DNA from: Caproicibacterium lactatifermentans
GTDB lineage: Bacteria; Bacillota; Clostridia; Oscillospirales; Acutalibacteraceae
Assembly: GCF_013315815.1 (NCBI RefSeq)
Contig: NZ_CP046051.1
Coordinates: 1,302,001-1,366,000 of the forward strand
DNA length: 64,000 bases
Direction: 5' to 3'
Part shown: positions 53,484-62,600 of the stretch, piece after piece
Layout: each line of letters opens with the position of its first letter
How positions within the stretch are numbered: position 1 is the stretch's first letter
Made by a program: the position numbers and the translations under genes
Notes under the pieces: generated by a model
Told to the model about the DNA's origin: nothing
Databases searched by the model: none
Seen by the model: the letters and a program-made list of their open reading frames with translations, nothing else

Positions 53484-53721
53484 AATGACGTTACCTCCTC
53501 TGTTCTAACAGTGATGAATTTATCTAAAATATATCAGCCAGGAACATACCGATATTGGGTTTATTATAACATAAAAATACGCTGGGATATAAAAAGTTGT
53601 TTCTTTAGATAAAAATTTGTCATATTACACAAACGGAACCGTGGTTTCCCTGCACGGGATGTATAAAATACGGGTGTTTCTGTTTTCCTCTTTTTCTATG
53701 TTTTGAAAGTAAACAGAAAAA
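53484..53721. other. Short AT-rich gap, no gene seen
   Basis: Upstream region of the Dabb gene on one side and the end of the feo operon on the other. I see no ORF with a binding site. Confidence 0.5.
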
Positions 53722-53746
53722 ATTCCGCAGTCAAAAGCTGCGGAAT
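53722..53746 (-). terminator. Terminator after the feo operon
   Basis: Minus strand: ATTCCGCAG pairs perfectly with CTGCGGAAT around a 7-base loop, followed by TTTTTTC. Confidence 0.9.
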
Positions 53747-53753
53747 CTGTTTT

Positions 53754-53921
53754 CTATTTTCTGCGGTCATTCTCTTTTTTGCCGGCAGCCCGGTGGCATT
53801 TCCCGCAGGCACTGCACTGGGAGCAGCTGCCACAGCAGCCGCGGTGCTTCCAACTGGAACGCGCCGCACATACTGCCAGCACCAATAGAATCAGCAGAAC
53901 AATCCAGTCCTGTATCTGCAT
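53754..53921 (-). CDS. FeoB-associated Cys-rich membrane peptide
   Basis: 55 aa: a membrane helix (WIVLLILLVLAVCAA, residues 6-20) followed by CCGSCSQCSACGKC and a basic tail. This layout defines the FeoB-associated Cys-rich family found after feoB in Firmicutes. ATG behind AGAAAGGAA, 25 bases after feoB. The cysteines might handle iron; role unproven in the family. Confidence 0.85.
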   Translation of the reverse strand: MQIQDWIVLLILLVLAVCAARSSWKHRGCCGSCSQCSACGKCHRAAGKKENDRRK

Positions 53922-53946
53922 ATCTTGTTTCCTTTCTGAGAAACAC

Positions 53947-55950
53947 TCAAATCACACGGGAGCCAATCTGATAAATGGCGAAGGCCACCAGCCAGCCAAT
54001 GCCAGTCTGGTACAGCACAACGGACAGTGCAGAAAGGCGGGAATGCATTTCGCGGCGGACCGCTGTGATAGCCGCCACACAGGGTGTATACAGCAGTGTA
54101 AAAGCAAGGAAAGAAACCGCCGCAAGCGGTGTGAACATCTGGGAAAGCATATGCGGCAGAGCAGCGCCCGTAGCACCGGTCAGAACAGCGAATGTGCTGA
54201 TCACTGCTTCCTTGGCGGTGAACCCCGCCAGCAGGGCCGTGCTTGTACGCCAGTCGCCGAAACCAAGCGGCGCGAAAATCGGCGAGATAAAACGGCCAAT
54301 GTCGGCCAACATACTGCTGCCGCTGGAAGAAACGGGATTTAGGTGCGTGTCAAAGGTCTGTAGGAACCAGATGATAATCGAAGCCATGAAAATCACGGTG
54401 AAGGCGCGCTGCAGAAAATCTTTTGCCTTTTCCCACACCAGCAGGCCCGTGTTGCGCGGAGTGGGCAGACGATAATTCGGCAGCTCCATAACAAAGGGAA
54501 CTGGTTCCCCGTGAAAAACCGTATGCTTCATCAGCAGAGCACTGAGAATGCCCATGAGGATACCACCTACATACAGGCAAATCATGACCAACGAACGATA
54601 TTTCGGGAAAAAGGCCATGGTGAACATGGTATAAATGGGCAGCTTGGCACTGCAGCTCATAAAAGGTGTTAGGAAAATGGTCATTTTGCGGTCCCGTTCA
54701 CTGGAAAGTGTACGGGTGGACATAATTGCTGGAACTGAACAACCAAAGCCAATCAGCATAGGAACAAAGCTGCGGCCGGAAAGGCCGATTTTTCGCAGCA
54801 GGCTGTCCATGACAAACGCTACACGCGCCATATAGCCGCTGTCCTCCAACAGAGAAAGGAAGAAGAACAGCACCACAATGGTCGGCAGGAAGGAAAGCAC
54901 ACTGCCCACACCGGAAAAAACGCCGTTGACAACCAGTGACTCGACAACAGGGTTAATGCCGTAGGCTTTTAATGCGGTATCTGTCAGGTCAGTAAGTGCG
55001 CTGATTCCCATTGTCATCAAGTCGCTGAGCGCCGCGCCGATAACGCTGAAGGTCAGCCAAAAAATGAGGAGCATAATGCCGAGGAAAATGGGAATGGCCG
55101 CATATTTGTTGGTCAGGACCTCATCAATCCGCACACTGCGTCGGTGCTCCGCACTCTCCTTCGGCTTAATCACGGTATTGCCGCACAGCTTTTCAATAAA
55201 GGTATACCGCATATCGGCCACAGCCGCTTCCCGGTCGGTATTCATATCGTATTCCATTTCTTTTACGGTATGTCCCAGCAGCTCTATTTCATTCTGGTTG
55301 AGTTTCAAGACCTTCAGCATGGGTTCATCACCCTCTACCAGCTTGGTTGCCGCGAAACGGGGTGGAATGCCTGCACGCTGGGCATGGTCCTCTATCAAGT
55401 GTGCCACCGCGTGAATGCAGCGATGCATGGGGCCGCTGCAAAAATCCTGCCGCTGTGGTCGGCGCTTTTCCTCTGCCGTTTCCAGGGCAACTTCAATCAG
55501 TTCATCAATGCCCTCATTTTTGCTGGCGGCAATCGGAATGACCGGTACGCCCAGTTCTTTCTGCAGTTCCTGTATATGTATGGTTCCGCCGTTGTTGCGT
55601 ACCTCGTCCATCATATTGAGGCACACAACCATGGGCAAATCCAATTCGATAAGCTGCATTGTCAAATACAGGTTCCGCTCGATATTGGTGGCATCCACGA
55701 TATTGATAATTCCGTCCGGATGATTTTTAAAAATAAAGTCACGCGTTACGATTTCTTCACTGGTATAAGGTGACAGAGAATAGATACCCGGAAGGTCAAC
55801 CACCACTGCACCCTTGTGCCCGCGGATAACGCCGTCCTTTCTTTCCACCGTAACACCGGGAAAATTGCCGACGTGCTGGTTGCTGCCGGTCAGCTGATTG
55901 AATAAGGTCGTCTTCCCGCAGTTTTGGTTACCTGCCAGTGCAAAAATCAT
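53947..55950 (-). CDS. feoB: Ferrous iron transporter FeoB
   Basis: 667 aa. Cytoplasmic G domain (GNQNCGKTTLFNQLTG at 7-22, DLPGIYSL about 52, NMMDE about 114), a helical regulatory spacer, then the membrane domain with two Gate motifs and a C-terminal core. Takes up Fe(II) under anoxic conditions. The ATGA start overlaps feoA. Regulated, by sequence, from twin iron-box-like operators upstream of feoA. Confidence 0.97.
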   Translation of the reverse strand: MIFALAGNQNCGKTTLFNQLTGSNQHVGNFPGVTVERKDGVIRGHKGAVVVDLPGIYSLSPYTSEEIVTRDFIFKNHPDGIINIVDATNIERNLYLTMQLIELDLPMVVCLNMMDEVRNNGGTIHIQELQKELGVPVIPIAASKNEGIDELIEVALETAEEKRRPQRQDFCSGPMHRCIHAVAHLIEDHAQRAGIPPRFAATKLVEGDEPMLKVLKLNQNEIELLGHTVKEMEYDMNTDREAAVADMRYTFIEKLCGNTVIKPKESAEHRRSVRIDEVLTNKYAAIPIFLGIMLLIFWLTFSVIGAALSDLMTMGISALTDLTDTALKAYGINPVVESLVVNGVFSGVGSVLSFLPTIVVLFFFLSLLEDSGYMARVAFVMDSLLRKIGLSGRSFVPMLIGFGCSVPAIMSTRTLSSERDRKMTIFLTPFMSCSAKLPIYTMFTMAFFPKYRSLVMICLYVGGILMGILSALLMKHTVFHGEPVPFVMELPNYRLPTPRNTGLLVWEKAKDFLQRAFTVIFMASIIIWFLQTFDTHLNPVSSSGSSMLADIGRFISPIFAPLGFGDWRTSTALLAGFTAKEAVISTFAVLTGATGAALPHMLSQMFTPLAAVSFLAFTLLYTPCVAAITAVRREMHSRLSALSVVLYQTGIGWLVAFAIYQIGSRVI

Positions 55951-56186
55951 TTCTCAGTCCCCTTTTCTGCTTCCAAAGTAATATTGCGGGCGTCTTCCAA
56001 CCGCAGGGTCAGCTCATATCCGCGCAGTTCCAGCTGAATAGGGTCCCCCATTGGGGCAACTTTACGCATGGTCACACGGGTGTGCGGGGTAAGACCCATT
56101 TCCAGCATGTGGCGGCGCAGCGCACCCTGCCCGCCTACCTGGGCAATCACAGCTGAATGGCTGATGGGAAGCTTATCTAAAGTCAT
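55947..56186 (-). CDS. feoA: Ferrous iron transport protein FeoA
   Basis: 79 aa SH3-like protein (MTLDKLPISHSAVIAQVGG, LEMGLTPHTRVTMRKVAPMGDPI) that assists FeoB. Start ATG behind AAGGAGGAA; first gene of feoA-feoB-Cys-rich peptide. Confidence 0.95.
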   Translation of the reverse strand: MTLDKLPISHSAVIAQVGGQGALRRHMLEMGLTPHTRVTMRKVAPMGDPIQLELRGYELTLRLEDARNITLEAEKGTEK

Positions 56187-56200
56187 GGTTTCCTCCTTGT

Positions 56201-56234
56201 GTTAGCCTATGCTACCTATAGTTAGTCTATACTA
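56201..56234. promoter_or_regulatory. Twin DtxR/IdeR-like iron boxes upstream of feoA
   Basis: GTTAGCCTATGCTA at 56201-56214 and GTTAGTCTATACTA at 56221-56234: two near-identical, partly palindromic (TAG...CTA) sites exactly 20 bases apart, just after the feo promoter. Spacing puts two regulators on the same face of the helix. They resemble DtxR-family metalloregulator sites. Confidence 0.65.
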
Positions 56235-56249
56235 TCTTTCTACTCCCTG

Positions 56250-56278
56250 ATTATATCGTAACGGGCAAAAAAAGTCAA
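56250..56278 (-). promoter_or_regulatory. Promoter of the feo operon
   Basis: Minus strand: TTGACT (56273-56278), 17-base spacer, perfect TATAAT (56250-56255). The twin boxes lie from about +10 onward. Confidence 0.8.
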
Positions 56279-56285
56279 GAAAGAA

Positions 56286-56319
56286 GACCGGATTCCACCG
56301 CAAAAAGTGGAACCCGGTC
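56286..56319 (-). terminator. Terminator after the FAD oxidoreductase gene
   Basis: Minus strand: GACCGGGTTCCAC pairs (one mismatch) with GTGGAATCCGGTC, followed by TTCTTTC. Confidence 0.75.
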
Positions 56320-56339
56320 CTTTTATGCACCTATGAAAT

Positions 56340-57785
56340 TTATTTGCCTGTATGTTCGGTTTTGGGCAGTTCTTTTCCGGAAAGCGTGCGGGCAACAACG
56401 ACACCTGTCGCAGAGGCCTGCATTAAACCGCGGGTAATGCCCGCGCCGTCACCAATCGCGTACAGTCCCGGAATCTTGGTGGAAAATGTGTTGTCCACCG
56501 CCATTTTTGAGGAATAGAATTTAACCTCCACGCCGTACAGCAGTGTATTCTTGCTGTACAAACCGGGTGCAAGTGCATCAAACGCTTTCAGTGCTTCTAC
56601 AATCGAAGTCAGATGCCGATGCGGCAGCACAAAGGAGAGGTCGCCGGGCACGGCTGTTTTTAAGGTCGGGACGGTTGTGGATTTTGCCAAACGGGAAGCA
56701 CTGCTGCGGCGTCCCAAAAGCAGGTCGCCCAGACGCTGTACCATAATGCCGCCGCCTGTCAGCATATTGCCCAGCTTTGCAATGTAACGGCCGTACTCAA
56801 TCGGCTGATGGAATGGTTCCGTAAACTTTGTGGAAACAAGCAGTGCAAAGTTGGTATTGTCGCTGTGACGTTCATCGTTTGCGTAGGAATGTCCGTTAAC
56901 CACTGCCAGGCCGCCGTCCGGACCGTCATAGTGTTCCTCGCTGACAATACCGCCCGGATTCATGCAGAAAGTACGGACTTTATTTTCAAAAGTATCCGAA
57001 TAATAAACCAATTTTGCCTCATATAAACTTTTGGTCAGGCAGTCCATGACGCCGTTTGGCACCTCTACCCGAACACCGATGTCCACCTCGTTGTTGGTCA
57101 GCTGCAAACCGGTTTCGTGCGCAATGCGGGTAAGCCACGCGGCGCCCCCGCGTCCCGGTGCCGCAACGACCGTTCCGGCCGCAACACGGCGGATAGTCCC
57201 GTCCGCAAGGGATAATTCCGCACCGGCCGCACGGCCATTTTCCACAAGAATCCGTTCCGCTGTCGTATGCGGTAAAAAAGTAAACTGTGGTTTTTCCGCA
57301 AGGTAATCGTACATGGCTTTCAGGACCTGATAGCTGTACTCAGTGCCCATGTGCCGTACCGGGCATCGGATAAGCTGAATATTCTGCCGGCGCGCTTCAT
57401 AGGCAATTTTGTCCGCGGTGCGGTCACCAAGGCCGAACACTTTTTCCGGTGCGCCAAAGTGCAGGTAAATGCTGTCACAGTAATGAATGAGCGCCTGTGC
57501 CTGTTCCCGCGGCATATAGTCAACCAAGTTGCCGCCGACGTCTTCATTTAGGGACAGTTTGCCGTCCGAAAAAGCGCCTGCTCCCGCCCAGCCGTTCATA
57601 ATGCTACAGGTTTTGCAGTGCATACAGCGTCCGCCGGTTCTTGCCGGACAGCGCCGGTCGTCGATTGCACTGCCGCTGTCGACCATCAGAACGGTTTTGT
57701 CCGGCGCCAAACGGTCCAGCTCCAATGCCGTAAAGATACCGGCAGGGCCTGCACCAATAATGAGTACATCATATGTATTTTTCAT
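56340..57785 (-). CDS. FAD-dependent oxidoreductase (COG2509-like)
   Basis: 481 aa flavoprotein. N-terminal dinucleotide-binding GAGPAGIFTALELDR (residues 12-26), a Cys-rich CRC-type segment CPARTGGRCMHCKTC (about 46-60) that could hold metal, and the C-terminal FAD motif GLYAIGDGAGITRGLMQAS (about 441). Members are uncharacterised dehydrogenases near the HI0933/GidA superfamily. ATG behind GAAAGGAT. Consensus promoter suggests strong expression; substrate unknown. Confidence 0.85.
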   Translation of the reverse strand: MKNTYDVLIIGAGPAGIFTALELDRLAPDKTVLMVDSGSAIDDRRCPARTGGRCMHCKTCSIMNGWAGAGAFSDGKLSLNEDVGGNLVDYMPREQAQALIHYCDSIYLHFGAPEKVFGLGDRTADKIAYEARRQNIQLIRCPVRHMGTEYSYQVLKAMYDYLAEKPQFTFLPHTTAERILVENGRAAGAELSLADGTIRRVAAGTVVAAPGRGGAAWLTRIAHETGLQLTNNEVDIGVRVEVPNGVMDCLTKSLYEAKLVYYSDTFENKVRTFCMNPGGIVSEEHYDGPDGGLAVVNGHSYANDERHSDNTNFALLVSTKFTEPFHQPIEYGRYIAKLGNMLTGGGIMVQRLGDLLLGRRSSASRLAKSTTVPTLKTAVPGDLSFVLPHRHLTSIVEALKAFDALAPGLYSKNTLLYGVEVKFYSSKMAVDNTFSTKIPGLYAIGDGAGITRGLMQASATGVVVARTLSGKELPKTEHTGK

Positions 57786-57849
57786 TTCTTATCCTTTCGC
57801 TCTGTCAATGCTTTTACAGCATGCAATCCAGTTTGACACAAACTTTGTT

Positions 57850-57878
57850 ATTATAATAGAGCGTTTTCATCTTGTCAA
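57850..57878 (-). promoter_or_regulatory. Consensus promoter of the FAD oxidoreductase gene
   Basis: Minus strand: perfect TTGACA (57873-57878), 17-base spacer, perfect TATAAT (57850-57855): a full sigma-A consensus. Confidence 0.9.
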
Positions 57879-57899
57879 GCATTTTCTTTTATCTGCTTT

Positions 57900-57936
57900 C
57901 ACACAGCAAAAAGGCGCACCTTTCTTTTGCTGTGTG
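57900..57936. terminator. Hairpin after the MetH activation gene
   Basis: CACACAGCAAAA pairs perfectly with TTTTGCTGTGTG. The T-run is weak on the minus exit, but position fits a terminator for the metF unit. Confidence 0.55.
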
Positions 57937-57954
57937 CCATAGCATCTTTTCCAT

Positions 57955-58608
57955 TTAAATAAGCCGATAGGCACAGTCTGTTCTGGAACAAGCCGCGCAT
58001 TTCCCATCGCAGGCTTTTCCGCCCGTCTTCACCGGCTGCGGGGAAACGCCAACGATAGCCGTTACACTTTTTGTCGGCACCAATAAAAGGCTCCGCGTGC
58101 AGGAAAGGCCAATGCGTTTTTGTGCATCTAAAATCTGCAGCAGCCGGTCCTGACAGGAAAGGTCCAAATCCCCGTACCCGGGGCTGTACCGCGGACGCAG
58201 GAACAGAGATTCCTTTGCAAAATGCGACGCTAATTTTTCACAGCATTCATCACAAAAAGTTTCCGTCATAGCAGCGGCGGCAGCCTGCAGCACCGCTGCC
58301 GGTGTCACCGCTGAAGCCGCTGCACGCTGCATCAGACGGTCCGGTGCAGGCCCCAGTGTTGCCGCAAACAGGCACACCTGTGTACACCCCTGCAGATGTT
58401 CTGCCAGATTTTGGCTGACAAGGTTAAGCCTCGCCGCAAATGTGTGGTTTCCCCGCACAGTAACCGGATAAGAAGCCCATATCCAGTGTGGCGTGCATGT
58501 TTTTTGCAGCAATTCCAGCGCCCGCTCCACCTGCTGCCGAATGGTGGGGCCGGGGTCCGCTCTGCCGCAGCCGAGGTAGCGGTAGATTTCCCGCCGGTCA
58601 GTCTGCAT
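57955..58608 (-). CDS. Free-standing MetH activation-domain protein
   Basis: 217 aa. Resembles the C-terminal reactivation domain of B12-dependent methionine synthase, which binds SAM and restores oxidised cobalamin: RYSPGYGDLDLSCQ (about 137) and PTKSVTAIVGVSPQ (about 185) are its SAM-site motifs. A Cys-rich tail (CDGKCAACSRTDC) is additional. Start ATG 58608 overlaps the end of metF by 11 bases. Clostridia commonly carry this domain as a separate gene with a shortened MetH, and metH lies 4 kb away here. Confidence 0.85.
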   Translation of the reverse strand: MQTDRREIYRYLGCGRADPGPTIRQQVERALELLQKTCTPHWIWASYPVTVRGNHTFAARLNLVSQNLAEHLQGCTQVCLFAATLGPAPDRLMQRAAASAVTPAAVLQAAAAAMTETFCDECCEKLASHFAKESLFLRPRYSPGYGDLDLSCQDRLLQILDAQKRIGLSCTRSLLLVPTKSVTAIVGVSPQPVKTGGKACDGKCAACSRTDCAYRLI

Positions 58609-59473
58609 GACTGGAAATGACATGGGACAGGTTGCTGAGAATCTTAGCCGCCACATCCGGCTTATTCATGGTGTAAATATGAATGTGTTCCACGCCGTTG
58701 GCAATCAAATCAATAATCTGTTCGGTCGCGTAGGCAATGCCGGCCTGTTTCATGGTGGCCGGGTCACTGCCGAAACGGTCAACCAAACTTAAAAAGCGGC
58801 GCGGCAGATAAGTGCCGGAAAGTTCCACGCAGCGGCGCATCTGCTTGGCGCTGGTCAGCGGCATAATGCCCGCAAGGATAGGCACATGAATTCCCACCGC
58901 AAGCGCACGGTAAAGAAAATTATAAAAAAGGTCATTGTCAAAAAACATCTGGCTGGTAAAGAAGTCACAGCCGGCATCGGCTTTTTCCTTCAGATACTGC
59001 AAATCTTCCGCCTTATTGGCGCTTTCCACATGGCCTTCCGGATAGCACGCACCGCCAATGCAGAAGTTTCCCATTTCCTTCAGGTCTGTAATCAGTTCAC
59101 AGGCATGGCGGTATTGCCCGTCCCGCGGAAAGGAATCGTCCTTGGGCAAATCTCCCCGCAGTGCCAGAATGTTCTCAATGCCGTTTGCCGCAAAACGGCG
59201 TGCAACCGCAAGAACTTCCTGCTTTTCCGCGGAGACGCAGGTCAAATGTGCAAGGGCCGGCACCCCGCATTTTTCCACTTCCGCCGCAAGTTCAATGGAA
59301 TTTGCACAGTTGGTGCCGCCTGCCCCGTAAGTCACACTGACAAAGGCGGGCTGCAGGGCCGCAATGGCGTGAACGACCTCCCGCGCATGCGGCAGTCCGG
59401 TGCCTTGTTTGGGCGGAAAAATCTCACAGCTGACAGTAACCTGCCCCGGTTTCAGTAAATTCTTAATTTTCAT
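58598..59473 (-). CDS. metF: Methylenetetrahydrofolate reductase
   Basis: Reduces methylene-THF to methyl-THF, the methyl donor for MetH. 291 aa TIM-barrel flavoprotein. SCEIFPPK (residues 16-23), VSVTYGAGGT (about 51), ILALRGDLP (about 107) and FFTSQMFFD (about 175) are family motifs. Start ATG 59473 behind GAGGGACGG; the frame extends to 59551 without support. No SAM riboswitch or S-box visible upstream. Confidence 0.95.
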   Translation of the reverse strand: MKIKNLLKPGQVTVSCEIFPPKQGTGLPHAREVVHAIAALQPAFVSVTYGAGGTNCANSIELAAEVEKCGVPALAHLTCVSAEKQEVLAVARRFAANGIENILALRGDLPKDDSFPRDGQYRHACELITDLKEMGNFCIGGACYPEGHVESANKAEDLQYLKEKADAGCDFFTSQMFFDNDLFYNFLYRALAVGIHVPILAGIMPLTSAKQMRRCVELSGTYLPRRFLSLVDRFGSDPATMKQAGIAYATEQIIDLIANGVEHIHIYTMNKPDVAAKILSNLSHVISSHAD

Positions 59474-59608
59474 CTGCCGTCCCTCATTTTCCTCTCTTGT
59501 CTGCAGTAAAGCGTTGTGAACCTTAACTATGTCGTTTAGTATATCATACATTCTAAAAACGTGCTATTCTTTTTTACTGCAAAGCGCAGAAGTTTCCTCG
59601 CGCCAAAC

Positions 59609-59637
59609 GTGACAAATCCTGTCTTTTCTATTATAAT
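59609..59637 (+). promoter_or_regulatory. Promoter of pglX
   Basis: GTGACA (59609-59614), 17-base spacer, perfect TATAAT (59632-59637); the gene starts 33 bases later. Confidence 0.7.
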
Positions 59638-59670
59638 AGACAGGAATTCGCAAAACAGGGGGAACCAATA

Positions 59671-62600
59671 TTGGATAAGGCAGCGATATGTGCGCTGGCA
59701 CAGGCAGCACGCACGGACCTTGAAAAAAAAGCACATCTGTGCCTACAGGCACTGCGGGGACCACGCCTGCCGGGCGGTACCGGCCTGCGGCAGGACCAAC
59801 TGCTGCATCTGGTATCCCGCCGCGGTGAAGATACCGTCTGCCGGAAGGCTGCCTGCCGCTATTTTATGGAGCTGGCGGGTATCCGCTATATGGAAGTAAA
59901 CGGCTGTCTGCCGCAGCGTGTTCTTTCCCCCGCCGCCGGAAACGAACTTCCGCAGATACTGGAAAGCTGGCTTTCCACCCATGCGGATACACTGGACCGG
60001 GATGAGATATACACCCGGCTTTTCCGGCGGGAATGTGCCCGCCTGCATCAGCTGGTTCCCGATTTTTTCCCGAAGCCCGATTGTACAGACCTGCTCCTTT
60101 CCTTAAGCTATCGGCACGGCGCAGCGGCGCTTTTCCGGGACAGCCTTCCGGAAGACGCGTGGAAAGACCAAATTGAAATCATCGGCTGGCTGTATCAATA
60201 TTATCACCTGCAGGAAAAGAATGCCGCTATTGATGTTTACCGTGGTGCCGTGAAAATGCGTGACGTACCAGCCGCAACGCAATTTTTCACGACCGACTGG
60301 GTTGTAAAATACATGGTGCAGAATACGCTTGGCCGTGTGTGGCTGGAGGGTCACCCGGACAGCCGTCTGCGCACAAAAATGCCCTATTTTTTGGATACGC
60401 CCCAGAAAGCCACACGCAGTCCTATGAATCCCGAGGACCTGCACCTGCTGGACCCCTGCATGGGCAGCGGACATATTTTGGTTTATGCCTTTGACCTATT
60501 GTTAAATATATACGCGGAATGCGGCATCCCTGCACAAAAGGCTGCGCCGCTGATTCTGGAAAAGAATCTGTGGGGACTGGATATTGACGAACACAGCAGG
60601 CAGCTGGCCGCTTTTGCATTGATGATGCGGGCATATGCCTGTGACAAAGATATTTTCAATCAGCATCCTCTTCTGCATCTGTGTACCATTCACAGCAGCA
60701 AAAATGTACCCCGCCGGGCGGTGCACTTTGCCTCAAAGCACGACGAAGCACTGCAAGATGACCTGCAGCGCATTCTTTACGCGTATCACGGCGCGGAACA
60801 ATACGGTTCGCTGATTTCCGCACCCCGGGTAGAACTGCCCGCTTTGAAAAAACGATTTCAAGAGATTCAACAGACACAGCAGACCGGAAACTTGTTTCAA
60901 ATGGAAGGCCGCCGGCTGGCACTGGAAACACTGCTGCCGCTGGTAAAACAAACGGAAGTGCTTGCCGGACAGTATGACGCCGTGGTAACCAATCCCCCCT
61001 ACCTAAGCCACATGGACCGCCCGCTGCGCCGCTTTGTTGACAAGCACTGGCCGCACTGCAACAATGACCTGTTCGCGGTATTCATGGTACGCTGTTTCGG
61101 CTTTTGCAAGCCCGGCAGCTACTGCGGTTTTATGACCCCATTTGTATGGATGTTTATTAAAAGCTATGTCAATCTGCGCCGCTTCCTAGTAAAGGAAAAA
61201 TCCGTTTCGTCACTGGTGCAGCTGGCATATTCCGCTTTCGAGGAAGCAACTGTGCCGCTGTGTACCTTTGTCCTGCAAAATAAAAAAGAGGAAGACCCCG
61301 GACGTTATCTAAGGCTGACCGGCTTTTCCGGCGGCATGGATGAAATGGGCCGATATGTTCAGGAGGCAGCCGCACATCCCGGAAATAGCTGGGACTTTGA
61401 GGCACGCCTGTCCGACTTCCGCCAGATACCGGGCAGTCCCTTTGCTTACTGGGCCAGCGGCAGCATTGCTCGTGTCTTTCGGCAGGGCACTCCTCTTGGC
61501 CGCATGACGCCGGTCTGCAACGGACTCTTCACCTGCAGCAACCGGCGCTTCCTGCGAAAATGGTGGGAAGTGGACCGAACTGCGATTGACTTTTACTGTA
61601 CCAGTGCGCAGGACTGCCGCAGCAGCGCCTGCCGCTGGTTCCCCTACAACAAAGGCGGCGCCTACCGAAAATGGTACGGCAATCAGGAATGGGTTGTGGA
61701 TTTTTCCGACTTTGGTGCGGAAATTCAGCGCTACCGCACAGCAAGCGGCCAGAGTGCCGCCATGCCGGGACGGCAATACTATTTTCATGAGAGCCTAAGC
61801 TGGAGCTTTGTTAGTTCCAGCCGGTTCGGTGTCCGTGCCTATCCGCCCGGATTTGTCTTTGATATTGCCGGTTCTTCTTTGTTCCCGGAACCAAAGGACC
61901 GGCTGTACCGGCTGGGCTTCCTGGGCAGTTCCACCGCTTTTCAGCTTTTGCAGATTCTGAACCCAACCCTGAACTGCCAGGTCGGCGACATTTCCCGCCT
62001 GCCCGTTCTGGAAGCAGACGACCACACGGAAATTGACCATTTGGTACAGGAAAATATTGAACTTTCCAAAGCTGACTGGAACGACAGCGAATTAAGCTGG
62101 GACTTTACTATGCCGCCGCTGCTGACTGCTGAAGGTAATACACTGGCGGAAGCTCAGGCAAATCGTGAACAGGAAGCAAACATACGCTGGAACCGGCTGC
62201 GACAGAATGAGGAAACCATCAACCGGCACTTTGCTACCCTGTACGGAACCGGCGCACCTACCACCGTACCGGAACGGGATTTGTCCATTGCGCCCGTCAG
62301 CCGAGAACGGGACGCGGAAAGTTTGCTTTCCTACTTTGTCGGCGTTTACTTTGGCCGCTGGTTCTGCCGTTTCTGGCAGCCAAAAGAACGAAAACCGGTC
62401 CTGCTGCTGGAGGAAGCACCGCAGCTCTTTGCCGATTTTCTGGAAGCACGCTTTGGCACCGGCGCGGCGGACGAACTGGCACCTTTCCTTGGAAAAGGCA
62501 GCACTGCTTATGTATTCAAGCGGCGCTTTACCCGCACTTTCTTTCGCAGCCACTGCCAACAATACAAAAAGCGGCCTGTTTACTGGCAGACTTCATGCGG

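Noticed and set aside
59474-59608. SAM riboswitch upstream of metF
   Set aside because: The 5' region is short and shows none of the conserved S-box core motifs or a terminator.
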